From contig CAJTTT010000005.1 in NCBI GenBank assembly GCA_910579285.1, forward strand, positions 93,237-138,831: a stretch of 45,595 bases of DNA, written 5' to 3'. Source of the stretch: an uncultured Lachnospiraceae bacterium. GTDB taxonomy: Bacteria; Bacillota; Clostridia; Lachnospirales; Lachnospiraceae. This document shows positions 9,330-17,844 of the stretch, piece after piece (positions within the stretch are counted from its first letter, which is position 1; the number at the start of each line of letters is the position of its first letter). The position numbers were made by a program, and so were the translations under genes. Below the pieces are notes generated by a model. That model worked only from the letters and a program-made list of their open reading frames with translations. It did no database searches and was not told the origin of the DNA.

Positions 9330-9439
9330 GCAAATCCGCGCTTCGCGCTCTCTGTCCGCCTTCGCCGGACGTTTGCCCTTGGCTGCTTACTCGCAAACTC
9401 GCGCTTCGCGCTCCCTGTCCGCCTTCGCCGGACGTTTGC
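9330..9439 (-). repeat. Two REP-like structured units in the hflK leader
   Basis: Two 47-bp copies (9330-9376 and 9393-9439) differ at only a few positions. On the minus strand each reads GCAAAC, a hairpin GTCCG-GCGAAGG-CGGAC, a hairpin GCGC-GAA-GCGC, then GTTTGC, so the ends pair and enclose two stem-loops like a three-way junction. They sit between the hflK promoter and start codon. No third copy was seen in the window. Confidence 0.65.
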
Positions 9440-9504
9440 TCGTTACCGATGCAAGAAAAATAAATGTCGCTGCGCGCCGCTTGTTTTTCTTTTGCATCTG
9501 GTAT

Positions 9505-9513
9505 ATTATATCA
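9505..9513 (-). promoter_or_regulatory. Extended -10 promoter of hflK
   Basis: On the minus strand TGATATAAT is an extended -10 element (TGnTATAAT). No good -35 lies 17 bp upstream, as is usual for extended -10 promoters. The leader would be about 190 nt and contain both REP-like units. Confidence 0.45.
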
Positions 9514-9580
9514 TGTTAAGAAGAAATAAAAATGAAATATTTAGAAAATATTTTTAGAAGAAAAGGAAAGGCGGCAGTTT

Positions 9581-10306
9581 ATGAAAATTATCTTTATCAG
9601 ACATGGAGACCCGGATTATGTGAATGACACTTTGACGGAGAAGGGGATCCGGGAGGCGGAGCTTCTGGCAAAGCGGGTGGCAAAATGGGAAAATATTACA
9701 CAGTTTTACTGTTCCCCTTTAGGGCGGGCGCAGAAAACCGCCTCCTACTCTCTGCAAGCAGTCGGTCGGGATGCCGTTACCTACGAATGGATGAAAGAGT
9801 TCGCCTACTTTATCGACGATCCTGTGACAGGACGCCACGGGGTGCCCTGGGATCTGATGCCCCGTTACTGGACAGAGATTCCCGAAATGTATGACAGAGA
9901 AGGCTGGCAGAGCACAGAGCTTTACCGCTCCAACGACATGATACTCCCCGCCTACAACGAGGTCTGCGAAGGGCTGGACGGTCTTTTGTCTTCTTACGGT
10001 TATACAAGGCATCACAACTACTACGTCACAGATTCTTCCAAAAAAGAGACAGAAGACACCATCGTTATCTTCTGTCATCTGGGCGTTACCTGTATGATGT
10101 TAAGCCACCTTCTGGGCATTTCCCCGGTTCCCCTTCTGCACGGCTTCTTCCTGGCTCCCACTTCTGTCACTGTTCTGGCAAGCGAGGAGCGAATGGATAA
10201 CGCTGCCATGTTCCGGGTACAGGTGATGGGCGATGTGACACATCTGCTCACCGGCAAAGAACCGATTTCCCAGGCCGGCTATTTTACAACCCCATTCCAG
10301 GGATAA
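9581..10306 (+). CDS. Histidine phosphatase family protein
   Basis: A 241-residue member of the phosphoglycerate-mutase-like histidine phosphatases. The N-terminus has the catalytic RHG motif (IIFIRHGDPDYV) followed by TLTEKGIREAELLAKRV, and the second conserved histidine is in VIFCHLGVTCMML. Such proteins form a phosphohistidine during hydrolysis of small phosphoesters or proteins; the substrate is unknown. AGGAAAGG lies upstream of the ATG. The stop is only 3 bp from the stop of the convergent DUF1189-like gene, leaving no room for a separate terminator. Confidence 0.88.
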   Translation: MKIIFIRHGDPDYVNDTLTEKGIREAELLAKRVAKWENITQFYCSPLGRAQKTASYSLQAVGRDAVTYEWMKEFAYFIDDPVTGRHGVPWDLMPRYWTEIPEMYDREGWQSTELYRSNDMILPAYNEVCEGLDGLLSSYGYTRHHNYYVTDSSKKETEDTIVIFCHLGVTCMMLSHLLGISPVPLLHGFFLAPTSVTVLASEERMDNAAMFRVQVMGDVTHLLTGKEPISQAGYFTTPFQG

Positions 10307-10309
10307 ACT

Positions 10310-11323
10310 TTAGTACCACCCCTGCCCCATCGTCATGGGCGCGGGGGTCGGACGATTGTCCGGCAGTTTTGCTATCGCAAAACCCATAAACACGATCGTC
10401 ACAACAACTCTGAGCAGGAACGGCACAGAGAGATCCACAAAAGGTATCAAATCAAGAAATGCTGCTATTACAAACATCAACACTTTTCCATATACCGCTG
10501 TTCGAAACAGCGATTCCCCCGGCACCTGCTTTTTCATAACAGAAGCAATTATCATTGCAAACAGCAGATAAACTGCCGCGCACAGGAAATACCAGAGAAT
10601 CCTCCACAAAAAGTAGACAATATATGCCAAGCCCACCACTACCTTGATAAATGGCACCATCTTGGTGGCAATCCACTCTCTGCTGATTTCAAAGTCATTC
10701 CCCAAATCGCTGAAGTCAAGCTGCTGGTACTCCCAGTTCTGCATAATCGAAAGTCCGTCCTGTCCCACCAGCAGAATATTCTGATATCCTTCATCTGCCA
10801 TCATTTCGGCATCTTCATAGGTAAAACTGTCGATCTCATCCGTCATGTACACAAACACATTTCCCTCATCAAACAGGAACTCTTCCTCCATGTACAACCG
10901 GCCTCCTGCCAGCGCAAAGTCCGGCAGATCAGCCGCCACTTTTTCCATGTCTATGGATGAAAGGCTGACCATGACTGACGCAAATGAAAGCAGCGTAGCC
11001 ACAAGCACCAGAAGTGTCACAAACCCAATCATGCCGGCTGTCTTAACCTTCATCAGCCTGTCATACAAAGGCGGCACAAAGGAATAAGCAAACTGCAAAA
11101 AGACGTTGGGCGCTTTCTGCGGCTCGGAACTACCGTTGTAATTCCCGTACCCGTTACCTCCATAAGGATTCCCCTGCTGACAGGAGTTCCCCTGCTGGTA
11201 AGGGCTGCCCTGCTGATAGGGATTTCCCTGTTGGTAAGGACTGCCCTGCTGATAAGGATTTCCCTGTTGGTAAGGACTGTTTTGTTGATACGAATTACCC
11301 TGATGGTTATACTGATTGTCCAT
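10310..11323 (-). CDS. DUF1189-like membrane protein with Gln/Pro-rich N-terminal repeats
   Basis: A 337-residue protein. Residues 1-70 are a low-complexity tail built of (G)NPYQQG/SPYQQG units. A membrane segment at about 95-120 (MIGFVTLLVLVATLLSFASV) is followed by an extracytoplasmic domain of ~115 residues and then several helices (KVVVGLAYIVYFLWRILWYF, LFAMIIASVM, VLMFVIAAFL, VVTIVFMGFAIAKL). The layout matches DUF1189-type membrane proteins, whose function is unknown. Ribosome binding site AAAGGAAACT precedes the ATG. It starts 54 bp after trpS and may be co-transcribed with it. Confidence 0.6.
   Translation of the reverse strand: MDNQYNHQGNSYQQNSPYQQGNPYQQGSPYQQGNPYQQGSPYQQGNSCQQGNPYGGNGYGNYNGSSEPQKAPNVFLQFAYSFVPPLYDRLMKVKTAGMIGFVTLLVLVATLLSFASVMVSLSSIDMEKVAADLPDFALAGGRLYMEEEFLFDEGNVFVYMTDEIDSFTYEDAEMMADEGYQNILLVGQDGLSIMQNWEYQQLDFSDLGNDFEISREWIATKMVPFIKVVVGLAYIVYFLWRILWYFLCAAVYLLFAMIIASVMKKQVPGESLFRTAVYGKVLMFVIAAFLDLIPFVDLSVPFLLRVVVTIVFMGFAIAKLPDNRPTPAPMTMGQGWY
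11161..11300. repeat. Tandem 15/30-bp repeat coding for NPYQQG/SPYQQG
   Basis: At least seven near-identical 15-bp units, in alternating pairs, encode the Gln/Pro/Tyr-rich N-terminal tail of the DUF1189-like protein. The copy number is a likely site of slippage between strains. Confidence 0.75.
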
Positions 11324-11377
11324 AGTTTCCTTTCTTACTCACTCTGTCTGTTGAATTTTCGTTTTCATTCTGGCCTG

Positions 11378-12382
11378 TCAGCGGATTCTCTCGGGAAATC
11401 CTACTTTTTTCTGCACCTTACGCAAGGTTTTATTGGCAAAATAGGCTGCTTGCTCCCCGTTCTCCTTAATCACCTTGTCGATATAATCCTTGTTTCTGCC
11501 AAGATCCTCATATCTCTCCTGCAGGGGCTTTAAAACAGCCACTACAGACTCACCTACCGCAAGCTTAAAGTCGCCATACCCTTTGCCGTCGAACTCTCTC
11601 TCTGTCTCCTCCGGGGTTTTTCCCGTGCAGGCGCAGTAAATGTCAATCAGATTCCGTATGCCTGGCTGCTCCTCCCTGTAACGGACGGCCGCCTCCGAAT
11701 CCGTCACCGCGCGTTTGAACTTACGGATCACCGTGTCCGCGTCATCCATCAGATAAATACTGGCATTCAGATTTTCATCCGACTTTGACATCTTTTTCTC
11801 CGGGTTCTGAAGACTCATAATCTTAGCCCCCGCCTTTCCAATATAAGGCTCTGGAATCGTAAATACGTCTCCATAAACCGCATTAAACCGCTGGGCAATA
11901 TCCCTGGTAATCTCCAAATGCTGAAGCTGATCCTTTCCCACCGGCACCACATCCGCCTGATAGAGCAGAATATCTGCCGCCATCAGCACCGGGTATGTGA
12001 AAAGACCCGCATTGATATTGTCTGCATGCTTCGCCGCCTTATCCTTAAACTGGGTCATGCGGTTCAGTTCTCCCATATATGTAAAGCAATTTAATATCCA
12101 GGCAAGTTCCGCATGCCCAGACACATGAGACTGGTAATAAAGGCAGTTCTTTTCCGGGTCAATTCCTGCGGCAATATAGAGCGTGAGAAGATTTCTCGCC
12201 CTCTTACGCAGCTCCGCGGGATCCTGCCTTACGGTAATGGAATGCAGATCCACCACCGAATAGAAGCACTGATACTCGTCGCAGAGCGTCACCCAGTTTT
12301 TAAGCGCGCCCAGATAATTTCCGAGAGTCAGATTGCCTGTGGCCTGCATACCACTGAATAATATTTTATTTCCATTCAACAT
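11378..12382 (-). CDS. trpS: Tryptophanyl-tRNA synthetase
   Basis: A 334-residue class I aminoacyl-tRNA synthetase, the normal length for TrpRS. The HIGH-like signature is TGNLTLGNYLGA near the N-terminus and the KMSKS loop is EKKMSKSDENLN. It charges tRNA-Trp. The ATG at 12382 is chosen because GGGAGGAAAATAATT directly precedes it; upstream in-frame codons have no such signal. The promoter is so close that the leader is about 20 nt, which rules out a T-box. Confidence 0.96.
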   Translation of the reverse strand: MLNGNKILFSGMQATGNLTLGNYLGALKNWVTLCDEYQCFYSVVDLHSITVRQDPAELRKRARNLLTLYIAAGIDPEKNCLYYQSHVSGHAELAWILNCFTYMGELNRMTQFKDKAAKHADNINAGLFTYPVLMAADILLYQADVVPVGKDQLQHLEITRDIAQRFNAVYGDVFTIPEPYIGKAGAKIMSLQNPEKKMSKSDENLNASIYLMDDADTVIRKFKRAVTDSEAAVRYREEQPGIRNLIDIYCACTGKTPEETEREFDGKGYGDFKLAVGESVVAVLKPLQERYEDLGRNKDYIDKVIKENGEQAAYFANKTLRKVQKKVGFPERIR

Positions 12383-12407
12383 AATTATTTTCCTCCCATA
12401 CTTAAAT

Positions 12408-12436
12408 AATATATCACCGCCCTCTGTTTCCGTCAA
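12408..12436 (-). promoter_or_regulatory. Strong sigma-A-type promoter of trpS
   Basis: Minus strand TTGACG (12431-12436), 17-bp spacer, TATATT (12408-12413). Transcription would start near 12401, about 20 nt before the ATG. Confidence 0.7.
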
Positions 12437-12522
12437 GAAATCATCGTTTGACAGAAGTTTCTCTACAGTATCATCCGGCAAAGGTTTCTCTGTCGTGCCT
12501 AAACTCCCCGGCAGCTGGAAAA

Positions 12523-12542
12523 GGGACCGCCAATGCGGTCCC
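12523..12542 (-). terminator. Intrinsic terminator after the Cys/Pro-rich small gene
   Basis: GGGACCGC, a 4-nt loop, then GCGGTCCC forms a perfect 8-bp stem. On the minus strand it is followed by TTTTCC and lies 22 bp after the stop of the small gene. Confidence 0.7.
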
Positions 12543-12564
12543 CTCCACGTCAGTCTTACTGATC

Positions 12565-12825
12565 TCAGTTACATTCTCCCTCACATCCGCAGGTAGAGCC
12601 GTTTCCGCTGAAAGGTCTCTGCTCAAAGCGGGGTTCAAAGCGGGAATCCTCACAGCGGCAGGGTTCCGGTTCCGGTCTGCCACAGGGAGGTTCGGGCCTC
12701 GCACAGGGCGGCTCAGGTCTTACACAGGGCGGTTTCGGTCTTGCAGGCTCTTCACACCCGCAGCCGCCCCGGCCGTTGTTCCCGCCGCAGAAAAGTAACA
12801 GAAGTATTATCCAACAACAATTCAT
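12565..12825 (-). CDS. Small Cys/Pro-rich protein, possible spore-coat component
   Basis: An 86-residue protein. It opens with a hydrophobic stretch MNCCWIILLLLFCGGNNG, then GGCGCEEPAR and a run of (R)PEPPC repeats (about residues 28-57), ending in Cys/Gly-rich GCEGECN. Such short Cys-rich proteins with a hydrophobic start are common in spore-forming Clostridia and often lack a known role. AAAGGAG lies 10 nt before the ATG, and a terminator follows. A sigma-K-like promoter upstream hints at late mother-cell expression. I do not recognise a named family. Confidence 0.65.
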   Translation of the reverse strand: MNCCWIILLLLFCGGNNGRGGCGCEEPARPKPPCVRPEPPCARPEPPCGRPEPEPCRCEDSRFEPRFEQRPFSGNGSTCGCEGECN

Positions 12826-12855
12826 AGGGTTTCATCTCCTTTTTCTCTCATACCA

Positions 12856-12882
12856 TATCCTATGCGAGAAAAAAAGAGCGGT
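12856..12882 (-). promoter_or_regulatory. Possible sigma-K promoter of the Cys/Pro-rich gene
   Basis: The minus strand has CATAGGATA (12856-12864), matching the CATAnnnTA -10 of sigma-K, and AC at 12881-12882 with a 16-bp spacer. Both motifs are short, so chance occurrence is possible. Confidence 0.3.
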
Positions 12883-13418
12883 TACTTCTTTCGTATTTTT
12901 TTGCGGATATAGTCGAAGGTCCTCTCCTCTCCCTGTTCCGCCAGCATATGCAGCAGAAATTCCAGCACCCGCTTTGTCTTCCTGTGAAGCGGCGGCGGGG
13001 TCTTGGATGACTGGTAATATGCCAGCGGATCCTGATCTCTGTAGGCATACCCGTGATAAACCTTGCATGCCGCTACCCGGTCCATAAACATCTCCACCAC
13101 ATAGCGCACCGGCATCGGAGCCGGCGCCATGCCTCCCTCGATATCCCTTGTGCTGTAATCAATCCAATACTCATAGTGGTGCTTATTGCGCCCTTTGTGA
13201 TGGAGCCATGCCGAGGAATAACCGATCTCCTCCCTCTCCGCATTGTTGGGACTCCTGTCACCCTGAAAATATTTCGCACCCACCATAAACTCTGTAGGGC
13301 TGTATTTTGACAAATCATGCAGCAGCCCCTGTCTGTAAAGCCCTACACGAAAACATCCTTTCATAACCAGAATTTTATGATGGGTAATTGTTTTAAAATG
13401 TTCCCATGCCTTATTCAT
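12882..13418 (-). CDS. DUF5662 family protein
   Basis: A 178-residue soluble protein rich in His and Tyr. It has GLLHDLSKYSPTEFM near residue 32 and WLHHKGRNKHHYEYWIDY near 70, the conserved blocks of DUF5662. The HD and HHxxxxxHH pattern suggests a metal-binding, HD-like helical fold, but no activity is established. It overlaps the end of the GH13-like gene by 8 bp, so the two are co-transcribed. Confidence 0.75.
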   Translation of the reverse strand: MNKAWEHFKTITHHKILVMKGCFRVGLYRQGLLHDLSKYSPTEFMVGAKYFQGDRSPNNAEREEIGYSSAWLHHKGRNKHHYEYWIDYSTRDIEGGMAPAPMPVRYVVEMFMDRVAACKVYHGYAYRDQDPLAYYQSSKTPPPLHRKTKRVLEFLLHMLAEQGEERTFDYIRKKIRKK

Positions 13419-15348
13419 CAGCCTTAACTACCCTCCTGCCTTTCTCCCTGACGCCCTTTTTGCGCGCCGGTTTCTCCGTCTCAGACGGTGCATCCTTCGC
13501 TGTACAAAGCACGATGGTTCTGCCAGGCACACAGATTTCCTGGGAGGAACCTGCTTCCTCGATCTCAGGAATGTCCTGTCCTGTGGAAGAATAGAAAGCC
13601 CAGAGTTTCCCTTTCGGAAGCTTCGGCAGCCCAAGATAGGCCGCCTCCCAGTGCATGTTGACAGCGACATAGAAGAAATGCTCATTCTCCATCTCTTCGC
13701 TGTCTCCGTAAAATCCACAGTACATAATACCCATACAGCGGCTGGCAGGACTGGTATCGGGTCTCCATGCCTCCCTGCCGTGGAAGGAGATGTCGGGGAA
13801 CCCACAGGATAAAGTATCTATCCCGCGAAGCATTGTCCTGCTGTGTAAAATCCGATGCGCCTTCCTCAGACCAATCATAAACTTCGTATAGGCAAGAAGT
13901 TCCCCTCCAACGCCGGTCTGGCTCCATTTCACCCATGTCGTTTCATTGTCCTGACAGTAAGGATTATTATTTCCCCCCTGGGTATGGGCAAACTCGTCTC
14001 CTCCGTAAAGAAGGGGCGTCCCCTGAGACATCAGAAGAACCGTCACCGCATTTTTCATCTGCCGCAGGCGGAGCTCCTGAATGCTCTTTTTCCGGCTTTT
14101 ACCCTCCACCCCGCAGTTCCAGCTGCAGTTGTAGTCCATTCCGTCCTTATTGTCCTCGCCATTGTCCTCATTATGCTTGCGGTCGTAAGAAACCAGATCC
14201 ATCAGCCGAAATCCATCCCACCTGGCAATGCTGTTTACAATGCCAAGCTCCTCTTTATTTTCCCGCACATGAAAAAGAAACTGGTTGATCATATTGTCAT
14301 CGCCCTTTATAAAACGGCGCATGTTATAGAGGAATCCATCGCTCAGCCACCCAAGGTTCCGCGCGATCCCCGCTCCCCTGTGGGCACTGCCCTCACCTGT
14401 AAGGAGCATCGTCTTCGCAAGCAGAGGCTCCCCTGCAATGAGGTCCATATCCAGCGATGCGCTCATCAGATGAAAACCGTCAATATGATATGCAAGCACC
14501 CAATACTTCAAAATATCAAGAATTTCTATTGATCTCATATCCGGCGGGAAATAGAACTGCATCGCCACACCGATGCCGGCCTGATGAAAAGCTTTCACCA
14601 TATCCTTATATTCCCTTGCAGCATCTTTGCCGTGGGCATAGGCGCTTTTTGGCACATAGTACAATCCTGACTGGTAGCCCCAGTAATTGATCCTGGGCTT
14701 TTTCTCCCCCTTCTCCTCCGAGGGCAGCTCCTGCCTGTACGACAGAACCGCCTGCTCCATCGTCTGCACTGTATTTTCAGGCATCACTTCGTCAAACTCA
14801 TAGGCTGGCATGAGAAGCACCATATTGATTCCCAGTTCCTGTAAATAAGCGATTTTTTCTGTCAGTCCGGCGTAGGTGCCCTTCCATTTCACGCCGGAAG
14901 AACGATGCTTCGTATATCCCCTCACATGCAGGGCATACAGTATCATCTCTTCATAGGGGATATGGACATTCTCATCCGCTCCCCACTCATAGTTCTGCCC
15001 GGACGCCTTACATCTTGGCAGATCCGTTTTTGGCACACCGTATCCGCCGGAATGAACCACCTGCTTACAATAGGGATCCTGATAGACCTCATCCCCCCTG
15101 TAAAACAAATAGCTGCTGCTTCTATCCTGGTATCCCGGGATCATCATGGAACAAACCGCCCCAACCCGGCAGTTTTCCGGGAACGGAATGCGCACGCCTT
15201 CCCGATGCCTTTTGTCATAGAGAATAATCCCTTCCTCATCGGCGCCGCTGCAAACTGCTGAAATCCGCAGTCCTTCTTTCTCAAAAGATACACCAAGGGG
15301 ATAAATCCTTGACCTGTCCACATTTTTTATCTGAAATGTCTTCTGCAT
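13411..15348 (-). CDS. GlgX/isoamylase-like GH13 protein with degenerate active site
   Basis: A 645-residue protein aligning with glycogen-debranching GH13 enzymes: an N-terminal beta domain, then YALHVRGYTKHRSSGV, YLQELGINMVLLMPAYEFDE, and DLVSYDRKHNEDNGEDN. Key residues are changed. The region II block, normally DGFRFD with Asp as nucleophile, is DGFHLM; the region I Asp-Val-Val-x-Asn-His block is MQFYFPPD; the region IV HD is WD. It is therefore probably not a normal glycosidase and may bind glucan or act on something else. I start at ATG 15348, with GGAGG upstream; a TTG at 15408 is weaker. Confidence 0.8.
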   Translation of the reverse strand: MQKTFQIKNVDRSRIYPLGVSFEKEGLRISAVCSGADEEGIILYDKRHREGVRIPFPENCRVGAVCSMMIPGYQDRSSSYLFYRGDEVYQDPYCKQVVHSGGYGVPKTDLPRCKASGQNYEWGADENVHIPYEEMILYALHVRGYTKHRSSGVKWKGTYAGLTEKIAYLQELGINMVLLMPAYEFDEVMPENTVQTMEQAVLSYRQELPSEEKGEKKPRINYWGYQSGLYYVPKSAYAHGKDAAREYKDMVKAFHQAGIGVAMQFYFPPDMRSIEILDILKYWVLAYHIDGFHLMSASLDMDLIAGEPLLAKTMLLTGEGSAHRGAGIARNLGWLSDGFLYNMRRFIKGDDNMINQFLFHVRENKEELGIVNSIARWDGFRLMDLVSYDRKHNEDNGEDNKDGMDYNCSWNCGVEGKSRKKSIQELRLRQMKNAVTVLLMSQGTPLLYGGDEFAHTQGGNNNPYCQDNETTWVKWSQTGVGGELLAYTKFMIGLRKAHRILHSRTMLRGIDTLSCGFPDISFHGREAWRPDTSPASRCMGIMYCGFYGDSEEMENEHFFYVAVNMHWEAAYLGLPKLPKGKLWAFYSSTGQDIPEIEEAGSSQEICVPGRTIVLCTAKDAPSETEKPARKKGVREKGRRVVKADE

Positions 15349-15425
15349 CCAATCCTCCGTTCCTTCAAGCCCGGTTCCCGGCGCATACCATTTACTCCCG
15401 GGAATCAAAATGCAAGTCAGTATAT

Positions 15426-15454
15426 ATTATACCTAATAGGGGGAAGCTTTTCAA
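15426..15454 (-). promoter_or_regulatory. Sigma-A-type promoter of the GH13-like gene
   Basis: Minus strand TTGAAA (15449-15454), 17-bp spacer, TATAAT (15426-15431). The predicted leader to ATG 15348 is about 70 nt. Confidence 0.75.
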
Positions 15455-15486
15455 TCTAATTCAACGGTTTACCGACTAAATAGTCA

Positions 15487-15515
15487 TTGCCTGCGCCGCC
15501 CATCTATTATATGAT
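15487..15515 (+). promoter_or_regulatory. Possible promoter of the DUF1292 gene
   Basis: Plus strand TTGCCT (15487-15492), 17-bp spacer, TATGAT (15510-15515), about 100 nt before the DUF1292 start. Confidence 0.4.
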
Positions 15516-15622
15516 ATTGATAAGATACTTTCACAGACGGCAGCGTCCGGCGAAATTCTTTGGACATGTTCAGCCATACATTGGTTCCCGTGTCCAAGGG
15601 ATGCGCAGAAATGGAGAAAATG

Positions 15623-15961
15623 ATGAGCGAAAAAGAAAAAAACACCACACAGGAAGAACTGGAAAAAGAAGAAATGACTGTAGATCTGGAGCTTGACGAC
15701 GGCACCCAAGTCACCTGCGCCGTTGTCACGATTCTCACAGTAGCAGACAGAGACTATATCGTACTTCTGCCTCTCGACGAATCGGGAGAAAATGCGGATG
15801 GCGAAGTCTGGTTTTACCGCTACAGCGAAAATCCGAAGGATCCCAACGAAGAGCCTGAACTTGGCTACATTGAAGACGACGAGGAATACGAAGCCGTTGC
15901 GGATGCCTTTGACGAATTTCTGGACGCCGCTGAGTTTGACGAGCTTGTGGATGAATCGTAG
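15623..15961 (+). CDS. DUF1292 domain protein
   Basis: A 112-residue, strongly acidic protein. The core (VDLELDDGTQVTCAVVTIL, then DYIVLLPLDE and GEVWFYRY) is the DUF1292 beta-rich fold common in Firmicutes; its function is unknown. The C-terminus ends in an Asp/Glu-rich tail. The start is set by GGAG six bases before ATG 15623; an ATG lies immediately before it at 15620. Its last 97 bp are antisense to the end of the UvrD-like gene. Confidence 0.8.
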   Translation: MSEKEKNTTQEELEKEEMTVDLELDDGTQVTCAVVTILTVADRDYIVLLPLDESGENADGEVWFYRYSENPKDPNEEPELGYIEDDEEYEAVADAFDEFLDAAEFDELVDES

Positions 15962-17844
15962 CATCCGGCTGACAGAGGTCTCAGGAAACGGGATGGCACA
16001 TCCTTCCCGTTTCTTTCTTCGTGGAAGAAAAGGCAGAGTCTGTTTTTCGCCCTGGTCATAGCCACATAAAACATCCGTCTTTCTTCCTCGATCTCAACCT
16101 GTGTCTTTGATTTTTCAGAAGGAATCTTTCCTTCGTTGCACTCCGGTACAAATACCGTCCGAAACTCCAGTCCCTTAGAGCCGTGCATAGTCATAAGCCG
16201 GATGCCCTCCTGGCTTTTTTCCGGCGCCTTTATCACCTCCGCATATTGCTCCATATATCGTTTCATCTCCTGCACTGAATGGAATTTTCTGGAAAACTCC
16301 TCAAATTCTTCCCCGACCCTGATCCATTCACGCGCCTTTTCCGAGCCGTATTTTTCCCGCAGATATGCCTCATATCCGATCACTCTTCGTATGTAGTGGA
16401 TCTGCAGATGCACCCGTTTCCCGGCCAGACTGTCAATATCCCGGCAGAGTTTCTTCACCCGCTCCTGTATCAATGGGGTATCGGCATAATACCCGATCAG
16501 CGCCTCCCTCTCCACCTTGACCTCCGGCAGGCTGTCCCGTTTCATATATCTGACCGGGCGATTCATCACACGCAGAAAATGTTTCCTTGCAAAGTCACCC
16601 TGTCCTAACGCCAGATACGCGCAGATATCCCGAATGACAAAATGACTGAATTTGTTTTTCGGACGTTCCCTCATAGAGTAAGGAACGCCCGCCTCGTGCA
16701 GTGCCTGCGCCCAAAATCCACACGCCAGATTCGTCCGGCATATCATGGCGCATTCCAGAAGCGTCCCCGCCCTGCGCTCTCTTTCCAGCATTTCCACCAC
16801 TGTTTTTCTAAGTCTCTCCTCCGATTCCATCCGATAGATCTGCAATCCTTCCCCCTCCTCATGTACAGAAAAAATCTCCTTGGATATCCGGCTTTCGTTC
16901 TCCGCCGCCACCTTTGCGGCCGCCTGCACAATATCCCTGTGACAGCGAAAATTCACATCCAGAAGAATCTGTTCTGCCTGCTCGAAATCCTTCAGAAACC
17001 GCTGCATGCTGTCGGGACTTGCGCCGCGGAAACCGTATATGGACTGGTCATCGTCCCCCACCACAAAGAGATTGTTCTCCGGCGCAGCCAGAAGTTTGAT
17101 AATTTCGTACTGAATCGGTGAAATATCCTGAAACTCGTCCACAAGAATATAGCGAAACTGCGCCTGCCAGTTTGACAGATACGCCGGATCTTCCCGCAAA
17201 AGCCTCAAGCATGCCGTCATCAAATCATCAAAATCAAACTTCATAAATTCTGCCAGCCAGCTCTGATATTCCCCATATAAAAACAGAAAATCTTCCCTCT
17301 TCATCTTTTGTATTTCAAGCGCACTGTCTGCCGCCTCCAGCTCCTGCCCGTCTGTGCCGCTTTCTTCCGTTTCCACCAGTGCGCCTTGTGACTCCGCCAG
17401 CTCTATTTTATACCGGCTTATGGCCGTTATGATTTCTTCAATGTCCTCCTCCTGTAAACAGACAAATCTCCTGTGGTTATGAACAATATCCCGAACCAGT
17501 TTCCTTTTCTCTGTCTCTGTAATAATGGTATATTTGCGATACTGCGCCGATTGTTTCAAGATATGATAGAATACTGCATGAAAAGTGCCAAACCGAACTG
17601 AAATCTCTTCTTTTTCCATCAGACGAAAAAAGCGTTCCTGCATCTCCAATGCGGCGGCCTTTGTGAACGTGATAACAAGAATCTGGGCGGGATCAACGCC
17701 CTGTGATGTGATGAGCCTTTGGATGCGGTGTACTGTGACGAACGTTTTTCCGCTGCCTGGCCCGGCCAACACCATTGCCGGGCCGTCAGCGTGCCTGATA
17801 GCCTCCTCCTGCTTTAACGTGCAGGAAAACTCAGATTTTTTCAA
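15865..17844 (-). CDS. UvrD/PcrA-type superfamily 1 DNA helicase
   Basis: A 659-residue 3'-5' helicase. Motif I is AGPGSGKT, motif II DEFQDISPIQ, motif III GDDDQSIYGFRGAS, then LMTMHGSKGLEF (V) and EERRMFYVAMTRAK (VI). These proteins unwind DNA in repair or strip proteins from it. After SRFLRPLSAG a Ser-rich tail of about 30 residues is read from the antisense strand of the DUF1292 gene. No ATG precedes the Q motif. I chose TTG 17844 with AAGGGA upstream, overlapping gltX by 14 bp; TTG 17874 is the alternative. Confidence 0.88.
   Translation of the reverse strand: MKKSEFSCTLKQEEAIRHADGPAMVLAGPGSGKTFVTVHRIQRLITSQGVDPAQILVITFTKAAALEMQERFFRLMEKEEISVRFGTFHAVFYHILKQSAQYRKYTIITETEKRKLVRDIVHNHRRFVCLQEEDIEEIITAISRYKIELAESQGALVETEESGTDGQELEAADSALEIQKMKREDFLFLYGEYQSWLAEFMKFDFDDLMTACLRLLREDPAYLSNWQAQFRYILVDEFQDISPIQYEIIKLLAAPENNLFVVGDDDQSIYGFRGASPDSMQRFLKDFEQAEQILLDVNFRCHRDIVQAAAKVAAENESRISKEIFSVHEEGEGLQIYRMESEERLRKTVVEMLERERRAGTLLECAMICRTNLACGFWAQALHEAGVPYSMRERPKNKFSHFVIRDICAYLALGQGDFARKHFLRVMNRPVRYMKRDSLPEVKVEREALIGYYADTPLIQERVKKLCRDIDSLAGKRVHLQIHYIRRVIGYEAYLREKYGSEKAREWIRVGEEFEEFSRKFHSVQEMKRYMEQYAEVIKAPEKSQEGIRLMTMHGSKGLEFRTVFVPECNEGKIPSEKSKTQVEIEEERRMFYVAMTRAKNRLCLFFHEERNGKDVPSRFLRPLSAGCYDSSTSSSNSAASRNSSKASATASYSSSSSM

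Noticed and set aside
9200..9519. Plus-strand frames with repeated ALRA/PCPPSPDVC segments upstream of hflK
   Set aside because: They are translations of the REP-like repeats on the wrong strand and have no start signal.
15476..15964. Minus-strand frame across the DUF1292 gene
   Set aside because: It is the antisense shadow of the well-supported DUF1292 gene; only the helicase tail reads into this region.
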